A stretch of 64,000 nt of DNA from JADHLJ01 sp038116915 (GTDB taxonomy: Bacteria; Pseudomonadota; Alphaproteobacteria; Thalassobaculales; Thalassobaculaceae). A model generated the notes under the pieces. That model was not told the DNA's origin. It searched no databases and saw only the letters and a list, made by a program, of their open reading frames with translations. Made by a program: the position numbers and the translations under genes. The stretch's first letter is position 1. Every line of letters starts with the position of its first letter. Positions 33,982 to 42,646 of the stretch are shown piece by piece. The DNA is taken from positions 67,543-131,542 of the forward strand of contig JAYOEU010000002.1 in assembly GCA_038116915.1 (NCBI GenBank), in the 5' to 3' direction.

Positions 33982-34950
33982 ATGGATCAGCTGATGCAGG
34001 GCCTCCGCGCGACGGCCGAGCCGACCCGGCTTCGGATCCTGGCGCTGTGCGGGCATGCCGAACTGTCGGTAACCGAGCTGGTCAGCATCCTGGCGCAGAG
34101 CCAGCCGCGCGTCTCCCGGCATCTGAAGCTGCTGGTCGAGGCAGGCCTGCTTGACCGCAATCAGGAAGGCAGCCGCGCCTACTATCGCCCGGCGAGTGCC
34201 GGCGCCGGCGCCGGCCTCGGCCAATTGCTGGTCGATCTGATACCCGAGGACGACTCGACTCTGGCGCTCGATCTTTCGCGTCTCGAACGCATCAAGGAAG
34301 AGCGCTCGCGGCTGGCGGAGGATTATTTCCGCCGCAATGCAGGAAGCTGGGAAGAGATCCGCGGTCTTTATGTGGACGACAAGCGGGTCGATGAGGCCCT
34401 GAACGAAATCATTCGTGAACGCCCTGTCGGTGACCTGTTGGATATCGGAACCGGAACCGGACGGGTTTTGCGGCTTGCCGGAGGCCATGTCACCTCTGCC
34501 ATCGGGATCGATAATTCCCGCGACATGCTGGCCGTGGCGCGGGCGAATCTCGATCAAGACGGTCTGAGAAACTGCCAGGTGCGGCATGCCGATATGTATC
34601 GCCTGCCGTTCGCGGAGGATCGGTTCGATCTGATCACGGCGAACATGCTGATGCACTATGCCGACGAGCCCGAGACCTTGCTGGCCGAGGGCATGCGGGT
34701 GCTGCGCCCCGGTGGTCGGCTGATCGTGATTGATTTCGCGCCGCATGGGATTGCCGAATTGCGCGAGGATCACGCCCATCGCTGGCTCGGCTTCTCGGAA
34801 GCACAGATGCGCCGCTGGTTCGACGCCATCGGGCTCGATTGCGGTACCCCCACTTACCTCGAGGGTGATCCACTGACGGTCTGCATCTGGATTGCCCGCA
34901 AAGCCGCCCGGCCGGCCAATGACCGGATTTCCTCGACGGAGGCCTCGTGA
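33982..34950 (+). CDS. ArsR-family regulator fused to a SAM-dependent methyltransferase domain
   Basis: The 322-residue protein joins an ArsR winged-helix domain (about 1-95; ELSVTELVSILAQSQPRVSRHLKLLVEAGLLDRNQEGSRAYYRP in pieces) to a class I methyltransferase domain (about 140-300; LLDIGTGTGRVLRLAG, AIGIDNSRDMLAVAR, MRVLRPGGRLIVIDFAP). The methyltransferase part probably acts as a sensor of S-adenosylmethionine or S-adenosylhomocysteine, as described for SahR-type regulators. Its place directly before metF and the MetH genes, with a one-base overlap, supports control of the methionine cycle. GTG at 33979 directly precedes the ATG used here and could be the true start. There is no metal-binding Cys motif, so metal sensing is unlikely. 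Confidence 0.9.
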   Translation: MDQLMQGLRATAEPTRLRILALCGHAELSVTELVSILAQSQPRVSRHLKLLVEAGLLDRNQEGSRAYYRPASAGAGAGLGQLLVDLIPEDDSTLALDLSRLERIKEERSRLAEDYFRRNAGSWEEIRGLYVDDKRVDEALNEIIRERPVGDLLDIGTGTGRVLRLAGGHVTSAIGIDNSRDMLAVARANLDQDGLRNCQVRHADMYRLPFAEDRFDLITANMLMHYADEPETLLAEGMRVLRPGGRLIVIDFAPHGIAELREDHAHRWLGFSEAQMRRWFDAIGLDCGTPTYLEGDPLTVCIWIARKAARPANDRISSTEAS

Positions 34951-35816
34951 TGAGCGACGCATCAAGAGTCAGTTTCGAGATCTTCCCGCCCGCCGGAGCC
35001 GTAAGCGAGGACGCTTTGTGGCGGACCGTAGCCCGACTGGAAAGCCTGAACCCGGCCTTCGTGTCGGTCACCTATGGGGCCGGCGGATCGACTCAGGAAC
35101 GTTCCACCGCGATCCTCGACCGCCTGGTCGCGACCACACGGCTCGACGCGGCGGCGCATATTACCTGTGTCGGGCGGTCACGCGCCGAGATCGATGCGAT
35201 CGCGGCCGACTGGGCGAGCCGGAATATCCGCCGCATCGTCGCGCTGCGCGGCGACCCAACCGACGGATCCGGAGGCTATCAGCCCCACCCCGACGGTTAC
35301 CGGGACGCGGCGGATCTGGTCGCCGGTTTGCGCCGGGTCGCGGATTTCGACATCGCAGTCGGCGCCTATCCCGAGACCCATCCCGATGCCGCGTCGCCTG
35401 AGGCCGATCTGGACAATCTGAAGCGCAAGCTGGATGCGGGTGCCAGTACCGCAATCACGCAGTTCTTCTTCGATGCCGACACCTATCTGCGGTTCCGCGA
35501 CCGGGTCGTTGCGGCCGGCATCACCCAGCGCATCGTCCCGGGCATTCTGCCGGTCACGAATTTCGCCAAGGTCGTGTCCTTCAGCGAACGCTGCGGGGCG
35601 ACGGTTCCGGTCTGGATGCGGGAGCTGTTCGACGGACTTGACGATGACGAGGAGACGCGGCGTCTGGTTGCGGCCTCCACGGTCTGCGACCTGTGCAACG
35701 CGTTGAAACGCGAAGGCGTATTGGATTTCCACATCTACACGCTGAATCGGGCGGAATTGTCGATGGCGATCTGCCGCCGGCTGGGTCTGCGTCCCAAGTT
35801 GGATGCCGCGGCATGA
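34950..35816 (+). CDS. metF: Methylenetetrahydrofolate reductase
   Basis: MetF reduces 5,10-methylene-THF to 5-methyl-THF with FAD and NADH, supplying the methyl donor for MetH. The 288-residue TIM barrel has SFEIFPPAGA at the N-terminus (catalytic Glu), FVSVTYGAGGSTQERS near residue 38, ALRGDP near residue 97, and ITQFFFDADTYLRF near residue 169. All key segments are present. ATG at 34950 overlaps the regulator stop by one base (GTG at 34947 is also in frame), and the stop overlaps the next gene by four bases (ATGA). Confidence 0.95.
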   Translation: MSDASRVSFEIFPPAGAVSEDALWRTVARLESLNPAFVSVTYGAGGSTQERSTAILDRLVATTRLDAAAHITCVGRSRAEIDAIAADWASRNIRRIVALRGDPTDGSGGYQPHPDGYRDAADLVAGLRRVADFDIAVGAYPETHPDAASPEADLDNLKRKLDAGASTAITQFFFDADTYLRFRDRVVAAGITQRIVPGILPVTNFAKVVSFSERCGATVPVWMRELFDGLDDDEETRRLVAASTVCDLCNALKREGVLDFHIYTLNRAELSMAICRRLGLRPKLDAAA

Positions 35817-36766
35817 ATTGCCTCAACGGCAACAGGACACAAAAAAGGGCTCCGCGACTTTCGACCGGGATAGCGGTCGCCGGCGGGATTCAACCGGGCC
35901 ATCCCGGAGGCTGTGTCGAAGCGCTGAATATCACCGCGCCTAAGCAGGTTGCGGCCATGCATGGCAGGATGCTGAGGGCCGGCGCGCGGCTGCTGTTCAC
36001 CAATACCGCCGGCGCGGCGCCCCAGGTGCTCGACCGCTACCGCATGCATGACGAGGCATTCGCCATCAGTTACCTGGCGGCGGAAATCGCGTGCCGTGCT
36101 GTTCGGGAAAATGCCAGCGGGGAAAACCGAGCCCGCGTGGTCGGAAACGTCAGATTACCCTGGTGGCTGCCGGTTCACGGCTATCTGACCGGCGCCGAGG
36201 TGGAGGCTGCGGCTGCGGCCATGGTCTCGGCGCAGATTGCCGGCGGCGTGGATGCGATCCATCTTTCCTGCGCGGGGCATCCTGCCCACGTGGCTGCGGC
36301 CTTCTCCGGCCTGCGTGCCGGCTTGGCCGAGGCGGGCCGCAAGGTGCCGGTCTATGCGAACGTCCGAGAAGATGTGGAGGACGAGCCCGAAAATCCGGAG
36401 GAAATTCGGCGCAGAAGCATTTCAAGCGCGGTGCTGGCCCATTCACTGGGAGCGTCGGCGCTGGCGGTCAGCGTCGATGAAGGCTTCGGCGGCGCGTCGA
36501 TGCGGCTTGCGGAACTCGCACGCTGTTTCGATGCGGCCTTGTTTGTTCCGCCCGGAGCTTCGGAGGACGCGGTGCGGCGCTGTCTACTTCACCCCTCCAT
36601 CGGTCCCCGGCTCACCTTCGTCGGAACCACCCGGCCCGCCGAGGCATGGCGCTTGAGCCGGTTCGTTCCTGCCGCCGCGGCAGCGCAATGGCGCGTGCGG
36701 AACGCGGCGAATCGGAACGAGGCCGGCGCGCGTCCAAACATCGCGAGACGCGGAGCCGCCGGATGA
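35813..36766 (+). CDS. Degenerate homocysteine S-methyltransferase-like protein lacking zinc ligands
   Basis: The 317-residue protein keeps the early part of the homocysteine methyltransferase barrel: VAGGIQPGHPGGC for the usual LDGxMGT segment, then ITAPKQVAAMHGRMLRAGARLLFTNTAGAAPQVLDRY, which aligns with 'pevvxxIHxxYLxAGADIxxTNTF'. The zinc-binding cysteines are missing: the place of the GxNC motif reads ALAVSVDEG, and the C-terminal GGCCGT is replaced by FVGTTRPAEAW. It should therefore not bind homocysteine in the usual way. It lies between metF and the genuine homocysteine-binding subunit, with ATGA overlaps at both ends, so it is co-expressed with them. A structural, regulatory or reactivation role is inferred only. 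Confidence 0.8.
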   Translation: MNCLNGNRTQKRAPRLSTGIAVAGGIQPGHPGGCVEALNITAPKQVAAMHGRMLRAGARLLFTNTAGAAPQVLDRYRMHDEAFAISYLAAEIACRAVRENASGENRARVVGNVRLPWWLPVHGYLTGAEVEAAAAAMVSAQIAGGVDAIHLSCAGHPAHVAAAFSGLRAGLAEAGRKVPVYANVREDVEDEPENPEEIRRRSISSAVLAHSLGASALAVSVDEGFGGASMRLAELARCFDAALFVPPGASEDAVRRCLLHPSIGPRLTFVGTTRPAEAWRLSRFVPAAAAAQWRVRNAANRNEAGARPNIARRGAAG

Positions 36767-37830
36767 AAGCCGACAATCCCCGTGCCTCGGCGCTGTTGGA
36801 TGCGGCGTCGAAACGTATTCTTCTGCTCGACGGCGCCATGGGTACCGCGGTTCAGGACCGCGGCCTGGACGAGGCGGCGTTCCGGGGTGACCGCTTTGCG
36901 GATCACAAGGGTGACCTGCTCGGCAACAATGATCTTCTGGTCCTCACACGTCCGGATGTGATTCTCGATATCCACCGCGCCTATCTCAAAGCCGGCGCGG
37001 ATATTCTGGAAACGAATACCTTTACCGCCACGACCATCAGCCAGGCGGATTACGGTCTCGAGGCCCATGCCTGGGAGATCAATCAGCGCGCGGCGTCGCT
37101 CGCCCGCCAGGCGGCGGATAAGGCTGCGAGCGAAACTCCCGATAAGCCGCGTTTCGTTGCCGGCGTGCTCGGACCGACCAACAAGACCGCGTCGATCTCG
37201 CCCGATGTGAACGATCCGGCCTTCCGCGAGGTTTCGTTCGATGACCTGCGCCACAGCTATGGCGAAGCCACCGACGGCCTCCTTGATGGCGGTGCCGATC
37301 TGCTGATGGTGGAAACCATTTTCGATACCCTCAACGCCAAGGCCGCACTGTTCGCCATCGACGAAGTGTTCGAGCGTCGGGGTGAGAGCGTGCCCGTGAT
37401 GATTTCCGGCACCATTACCGATCGGTCTGGGCGCACCTTGTCGGGGCAGACCGCCGAAGCCTTTTGGAATTCGGTTCGCCACGCGCGGCCGATCGCCGTC
37501 GGGTTGAACTGCGCGCTGGGCGCCAGCGATCTCAGACAGTATGTGGCCGAACTTTCATCGGTGGCCGACTGCCTGCTGAGCGCACATCCCAACGCGGGCC
37601 TGCCGAACGCCTTCGGCGGCTACGATGAGACACCGGAGACCATGGCCACCCATATCGGAGAGTGGGCAAGAGCCGGGCTTTTGAACATTGTCGGCGGGTG
37701 TTGCGGCACCACGCCGGACCATATCCGCGCCCTTGCCGAGGTGGTTGAGGGCGTTCCGCCTCGCCGCCTGCCGGATATCGAGCCCAGCCTGCGGCTGTCC
37801 GGCCTTGAGCCGTTTACGGTGCCCGCATGA
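36763..37830 (+). CDS. Methionine synthase, homocysteine-binding subunit (split MetH)
   Basis: This 355-residue protein equals the N-terminal homocysteine module of MetH. It has LLLDGAMGTAVQDRGL near residue 20, DIHRAYLKAGADILETNTFTATTISQADYGLE near residue 70, and the zinc cysteines in IAVGLNCALGA (one) and NIVGGCCGTTPDHI (two). Cobalamin-dependent methionine synthase is one polypeptide in E. coli; here the module is a separate gene, a known arrangement in alphaproteobacteria. The ATG at 36763 overlaps the previous stop (ATGA), and the stop overlaps the next gene in the same way, which should keep the subunits stoichiometric. Confidence 0.93.
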   Translation: MKADNPRASALLDAASKRILLLDGAMGTAVQDRGLDEAAFRGDRFADHKGDLLGNNDLLVLTRPDVILDIHRAYLKAGADILETNTFTATTISQADYGLEAHAWEINQRAASLARQAADKAASETPDKPRFVAGVLGPTNKTASISPDVNDPAFREVSFDDLRHSYGEATDGLLDGGADLLMVETIFDTLNAKAALFAIDEVFERRGESVPVMISGTITDRSGRTLSGQTAEAFWNSVRHARPIAVGLNCALGASDLRQYVAELSSVADCLLSAHPNAGLPNAFGGYDETPETMATHIGEWARAGLLNIVGGCCGTTPDHIRALAEVVEGVPPRRLPDIEPSLRLSGLEPFTVPA

Positions 37831-40529
37831 GCGTTCAGACCGCCCGCTTCGTCAATATCGGTGAGCGTACCAACGTCACAGGATCGTTGGTTTTCAAGAA
37901 GCTGATCCTGAACGGCGACTATGACGCGGCGCTCGCCGTAGCGCGCGATCAGGTCGAAAACGGGTGCCAGATCCTGGACGTCAACATGGACGAAGGGATG
38001 CTGGACGCGGTCGGGGCGATGACCCGTTTCCTCAATCTGATAAGCGCGGAGCCGGATATCTGCCGGATTCCGATCATGGTGGATTCCTCCGACTGGGCAG
38101 TGATCGAGGCCGGCTTGAAATGCCTTCAAGGCAAGGCAATCGCCAATTCGATCAGCCTGAAGGAGGGCGAGGCGGATTTTCTCGCTAAGGCCCGGCTGGC
38201 GCGCCGCTACGGGGCCGCGGTCGTCGTCATGGCCTTCGATGAGAACGGGCAGGCGGAAACCGTAGAGCGCAAGGTCGCGATCTGTACCCGGGCCTATCGG
38301 CTGCTGGTCGACACGGCGGGTTTCCCGCCCGAGGACATCATCTTCGATCCGAATATCTTCGCGATCGCCACCGGCATTCCGGAGCATGACGACTATGGCC
38401 GCGCCTTTATCGAGGCAACGCGCCAGATCCGGGCAACCCTGCCGCATGTCCAGGTCTCCGGTGGCCTGTCGAACGTGTCCTTCTCGTTCCGGGGCAACGA
38501 GCCGGTGCGACAGGCGATCCACTCGGTCTTTCTTTATCACGCAATCGCGGCGGGAATGACCATGGGGATCGTGAATGCCGGGCGGCTTCCGGTGTTTGAC
38601 GATATTCCCCTGGATCTGCGCGAACGGATCGAGGATGCGGTGCTGAACCGGCGCCCCGACGCCGGTGAACGCTTGCTTGAAATAGCCGAGCGCTATCGCG
38701 ATCCCGCCGAGGTGGTGGAGAGCGATCCGGAATGGCGCAAGGGGAGTGTCCGGGACCGGTTGGTCCACGCCCTGGTGCATGGCATCACCGATCACGTGAT
38801 CGAGGATACCGAGGAGGCGCGCCTTGCCATGGAGCGCCCGCTCGATGTGATCGAGGGTCCGTTGATGGACGGCATGTCGGTCGTGGGCGACCTGTTCGGG
38901 TCCGGGCGCATGTTCCTGCCCCAGGTCGTCAAGAGCGCGCGGGTGATGAAGCGCGCGGTGGCGCATCTCGAGCCGTTCATGGACGCGGAGAGCGCCGGCG
39001 GCGTCCGCGAGGCCGCGGGCCGCATCGTGATGGCGACCGTCAAGGGCGATGTGCACGATATCGGCAAGAACATCGTCGGCGTGGTGTTGCGGTGCAACGA
39101 CTATGAGGTCATCGATCTCGGCGTGATGGTGCCGAGTGCCGATATCCTGGACCGGGCAGAGGCTGAGGGCGCCGACATGATCGGGCTTTCCGGCTTGATC
39201 ACGCCGAGCCTGACGGAGATGGCGCGGGTCGCCGCCGAGATGCGGCGCCGCGGCATGAAGCAGCCCCTGCTGATCGGCGGCGCCACGACGAGCAAGCTGC
39301 ACACGGCGGTGAAGATCGCGCCGGAATATGACGGCTCCGTCACCCACGTGCTGGATGCTTCTCGGGCGGTGGGTGTGGTGCGGTCGTTGCTGACGCCGCG
39401 CACGCGCGACGCCTTTGTGGCGGAAGTCGCGGCGGAGCAGGAGAAACTGCGCCAGGCGAACAGCAACAAGACCGGACAATCGAACCGCCTAAGTCTGAGC
39501 GAGGCGCGGGCCAACGGGCTCCGGATCGACTGGAGCGACGGTGTTCCTCCGGCGCCGGCTTTTATCGGGGTCAGGACGATACGGGATTGGGATATCAACG
39601 TGCTCCAGCAGCGCATCGACTGGCGCCCGTTCTTCCAGACATGGGAACTGGCGGGTCGCTGGCCGGAGATTCTGGATGACCCGGTCGTCGGGCAAGCCGC
39701 CCGGCAGCTTCACGACGACGCGTTGGGGATGCTTGAGCGTCTGAAGCAGGACCCACGCATTCGGCCCGCCGCCGTGTTCGGGTTTTGGCCGGCGGAATCG
39801 GACGGCGACGATATCCAACTTTTCACCGACGAGACGAGGACCACGCCGCTCGCGCGTATTCATACGCTCAGACAGCAGCGCAAGCATTCCCAGACCGACC
39901 GTCCCAACCTGGCGCTGGCGGACTTCATCGCCCCCGCAGGGGTGGGGCCGGATCATCTCGGGTGTTTTGCGGTAACCGCCGGCCCGGGAATTGAGGAGAT
40001 CGCCGGCGAGCATGAGGCCGACCATGACGACTACGGCGCAATCCTGATCAAGGCCTTGGGTGATCGCCTGGCCGAGGCGTTGGCGGAACATCTGCACGAG
40101 CTGGTTCGAAAGGACTATTGGGGTTACGCGCCGGATGAAGCGCTTTCCAACGAGGATCTCATCGCCGAGAAATATCAGGGCATCCGACCGGCGCCAGGCT
40201 ATCCCGCCTGTCCGGACCATACCGAGAAGACGACGATTTTCTCGCTTCTTAATGCCAAGACGGCGATCGGGATGGAACTGACCGAGAGCTTCGCCATGCG
40301 GCCCGCCTCTTCGGTAAGCGGGCTGTATTTCGGCCATCGCCAAGCGCGTTATTTCGGGTTGGGGACGATCGGTTCCGACCAGCTTTCGGACTATGCCGCC
40401 CGGAAAGGCTGGAGCCTCGGGGAGGCCAGAACCTGGCTCGCTCCCAACCTTGACGATGATCCGGCTTCGGTTTCGAGCCGGGATGACGAAACGGAGTCTG
40501 TGAATTCGCGCTCGGACCGCGCGGCGTGA
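37827..40529 (+). CDS. metH: Methionine synthase, pterin-, B12- and activation-domain subunit (split MetH)
   Basis: This 900-residue subunit carries the remaining MetH modules: pterin-binding barrel (about 1-270; FVNIGERTNVTGSLVFKKLI), four-helix cap and cobalamin domain (about 300-540) with the axial His410 in GDVHDIGKN and LLIGGATTSKLHT, and the C-terminal SAM-dependent reactivation domain (about 565-870; PGYPACPDHTEK, ELTESFAMRPASSVSGLYF). It uses 5-methyl-THF from MetF to methylate cob(I)alamin and then homocysteine bound by the partner subunit. The last 30 residues are Ser/Asp-rich and unlike MetH. It ends the operon and is convergent with the asparagine-synthetase-like gene, 4 bases away. 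Confidence 0.96.
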   Translation: MSVQTARFVNIGERTNVTGSLVFKKLILNGDYDAALAVARDQVENGCQILDVNMDEGMLDAVGAMTRFLNLISAEPDICRIPIMVDSSDWAVIEAGLKCLQGKAIANSISLKEGEADFLAKARLARRYGAAVVVMAFDENGQAETVERKVAICTRAYRLLVDTAGFPPEDIIFDPNIFAIATGIPEHDDYGRAFIEATRQIRATLPHVQVSGGLSNVSFSFRGNEPVRQAIHSVFLYHAIAAGMTMGIVNAGRLPVFDDIPLDLRERIEDAVLNRRPDAGERLLEIAERYRDPAEVVESDPEWRKGSVRDRLVHALVHGITDHVIEDTEEARLAMERPLDVIEGPLMDGMSVVGDLFGSGRMFLPQVVKSARVMKRAVAHLEPFMDAESAGGVREAAGRIVMATVKGDVHDIGKNIVGVVLRCNDYEVIDLGVMVPSADILDRAEAEGADMIGLSGLITPSLTEMARVAAEMRRRGMKQPLLIGGATTSKLHTAVKIAPEYDGSVTHVLDASRAVGVVRSLLTPRTRDAFVAEVAAEQEKLRQANSNKTGQSNRLSLSEARANGLRIDWSDGVPPAPAFIGVRTIRDWDINVLQQRIDWRPFFQTWELAGRWPEILDDPVVGQAARQLHDDALGMLERLKQDPRIRPAAVFGFWPAESDGDDIQLFTDETRTTPLARIHTLRQQRKHSQTDRPNLALADFIAPAGVGPDHLGCFAVTAGPGIEEIAGEHEADHDDYGAILIKALGDRLAEALAEHLHELVRKDYWGYAPDEALSNEDLIAEKYQGIRPAPGYPACPDHTEKTTIFSLLNAKTAIGMELTESFAMRPASSVSGLYFGHRQARYFGLGTIGSDQLSDYAARKGWSLGEARTWLAPNLDDDPASVSSRDDETESVNSRSDRAA

Positions 40530-40533
40530 CCGT

Positions 40534-42387
40534 CTAAATCAGGTCCGCCGTCGCGTTAGGAATTTCCTCGACCGAGCGCAGCCACAGCTCAAGCGTCACG
40601 ATCTGCCAAAGCACCATCATGTGATTGTCCCGGCCGCGGGGATCGTCGACGATCTCCTGATGCTCGTCGATAAGCCGCAGCAATGCCGGCTGATGGTACA
40701 AACCCCGCTCCACGAAGGATCGCGATGTGACGAGATCCATCAACGCTTCCCGCCCTGGTCCGGCGAACCATTGATGTGCCGGTGCATTCCACCCGGTCTT
40801 GTTGACCCGGGTGCGTGTCGCCTCCGGGAGCAGTCCCTTATAGGCTTCTCGGGCGAAGGACTTTGTAACGCCGTTCCGGATTTTCCGGTCCCCCGGAATG
40901 GCCAGCGTGAATTCGAACAAGCGCCAGTCGAGGAACGGGTGAAACTCACGATGTCCGAGTTGGCCAGCGTTGCGGTCGGCGGCACGCAGACAGCAGGGCA
41001 TGGTATTGAACAGAAGTTCATTGCGCATATGGCTGGCCATATAGCTCGGTGACGACGCCTCATAGCGTGGCAGCAACGTGCTCAGATCACCGAGTTCGGG
41101 CAAAAAAAGATCCTTGTAGCGAAACAGAAGATCCGTGTTTCCCCTGCACAATCCGGGGCGGTCGGTGTCGGTCAGAACAAGGATTCCCCGCTCCGCCACA
41201 TCCCCGGATTTTCGAAAAACCGGGTGATCATGGTTGCGAACCCAGGCCGCAATTTCCCGATCCAGAACATCGTCTCGGCCGGCGGCTTTCAGATCGGCGA
41301 AGAAATAGAAGAAATAGTCGTACTCGCCAGCGTGCTGTTCATCTCCGCCCAAACCGCCGAACACCGATCGATAGCCCATTTCGCCGATCTTCTCACCCAG
41401 CAGGTAGTGGCTCATCCAGGTGACCGTCGGGATCGGGTGGTCATGAAACGCGCTCATTTTCGAGATCACGGAGAGCAGGTCGGGATCGTCGATCTCGACG
41501 GGATGCCAGTCGACCAGACCCGCGTTGACGATCTCCATGATCTCCTTGCGTTCGTCATAGGTTTCGTCCCGGTGGACGGAAGATATGGCGGGCGGCGGGG
41601 CCCCCTCGATCCGGTACGCAAGGGCCGCGACGGTCGAGCTGTCGAGCCCGCCGGACAGGGTGAATGCCGGATTGTCGGCATGCTTGAGACGGCGGCGGAC
41701 GGCGTCTTCAAGCAGTGCGAGATACTCCCGCGCCTGATCTTCCTCGGTCCCCCCGGGCGCCGGTCCAGCCGCGATGTCGCCGTAGCGTTCCGCGTGCGCC
41801 CTTCCGTTCCGGAGCGAGACGATGTGCCCCGCCGGCACTTGCGACATTCCCCGAAAGGGCGCGCGCGCCGGGTCCGAATCGATGAAACGGTAGTGCGTCC
41901 CGGCGGCCGCCAGCAGGAATGCCGGGTCGGGTTCCCTTGAAACGCCGCGTATCTCCAGAAGCGACCGTGGCCGCGAGGCGAAGGCGATGAATCCCTCGGT
42001 CTTTGCGTAATAGAGGGGGCGAATGCCGAACCTGTCGCGCGCGAGACTTATCGTTCCGGATTTCATATCGATAAGCGCGAACGCGAAATCGCCATTGATT
42101 TTCGTGAGCGTCTCGACCAAACCCCGGCGCGCAATTGCCGTCAGGATACGGCCGGCGTCGTTTGTGTTGCCCAGGGGGCGTTCGATATCGGGAAAGTCTT
42201 CCGGATTGTAGATCACGCCGTCGAATACAAGCCGCAAATGACCCAGTTCGGCGAGTTGTTCCGTATTCTCGGCTGCGAGGCCCCGCGCCGTCACACAATC
42301 GGACAGGCCCAAGGCGGTCAACATCCCGGCGGGATCCAGTGGCGCCGCGCCGCCGCTTTCCGTCAACACGCCCGCGATGCGTCCCAT
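40534..42387 (-). CDS. Asparagine-synthetase-like protein without the N-terminal catalytic Cys
   Basis: The 617-residue product has the two-domain layout of glutamine-hydrolysing asparagine synthetase: an Ntn-type domain (1-215; NGDFAFALIDMKSGTISLARDRFGIRPLYYAK in pieces) and an ATP-pyrophosphatase domain with the PP-loop S245-GGLDSS and FGGLGGDEQHAGEYDYF. AsnB starts MCGIAG, where Cys2 releases ammonia from glutamine; here the start is MGRIAG, so this activity is absent. GGGAGTTG precedes the ATG at 42387. Homologues without the Cys include beta-lactam synthetase and lasso-peptide cyclases, which form amide bonds by adenylation. It is divergent from a sugar-nucleotide gene cluster, so amidation of a sugar or acid is a plausible, unproven role. 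Confidence 0.85.
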   Translation of the reverse strand: MGRIAGVLTESGGAAPLDPAGMLTALGLSDCVTARGLAAENTEQLAELGHLRLVFDGVIYNPEDFPDIERPLGNTNDAGRILTAIARRGLVETLTKINGDFAFALIDMKSGTISLARDRFGIRPLYYAKTEGFIAFASRPRSLLEIRGVSREPDPAFLLAAAGTHYRFIDSDPARAPFRGMSQVPAGHIVSLRNGRAHAERYGDIAAGPAPGGTEEDQAREYLALLEDAVRRRLKHADNPAFTLSGGLDSSTVAALAYRIEGAPPPAISSVHRDETYDERKEIMEIVNAGLVDWHPVEIDDPDLLSVISKMSAFHDHPIPTVTWMSHYLLGEKIGEMGYRSVFGGLGGDEQHAGEYDYFFYFFADLKAAGRDDVLDREIAAWVRNHDHPVFRKSGDVAERGILVLTDTDRPGLCRGNTDLLFRYKDLFLPELGDLSTLLPRYEASSPSYMASHMRNELLFNTMPCCLRAADRNAGQLGHREFHPFLDWRLFEFTLAIPGDRKIRNGVTKSFAREAYKGLLPEATRTRVNKTGWNAPAHQWFAGPGREALMDLVTSRSFVERGLYHQPALLRLIDEHQEIVDDPRGRDNHMMVLWQIVTLELWLRSVEEIPNATADLI

Positions 42388-42646
42388 TTTCAACTCCCGA
42401 TCAGGCCGGGCGAAGATAGCGGCCCAGACATGGCTGTAAACACTTGTCTTGGCCCAGTTGTTCGGTTGGGTTGAAACGTCGCGTAAATACGGGGTTTTCT
42501 TGACTTGAAGGGAGAAATCCGCGAAGAGCTTGCTATCCCCCGGTTCCCGGTTCGGCCAATTCTTGCTCCGGGATTCGTCCCGCGGATACCGGACCGATCG
42601 GGGACCCAATCAGGTGACGCCGCGCCCGCGGCCGAGACAGGAAACA

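Noticed and set aside
37620..39479. 619-codon minus-strand open frame opposite the MetH subunits
   Set aside because: It lies entirely against well-supported metH sequence and shows only His/Arg/Asp-rich low-complexity translation, so it is a shadow.
40470..40529. Repeat-derived tail on MetH
   Set aside because: The last codons contain CCGGGATGACG, similar to part of the 10.2-kb hairpin element, but the match is too short to support insertion of a repeat.
42388..42646. Promoter pair in the divergent region before the asparagine-synthetase-like and epimerase genes
   Set aside because: TTGACT at 42500 has no suitable -10 element at 16-18 bases, and the other strand shows no convincing pair, so no promoter is called.
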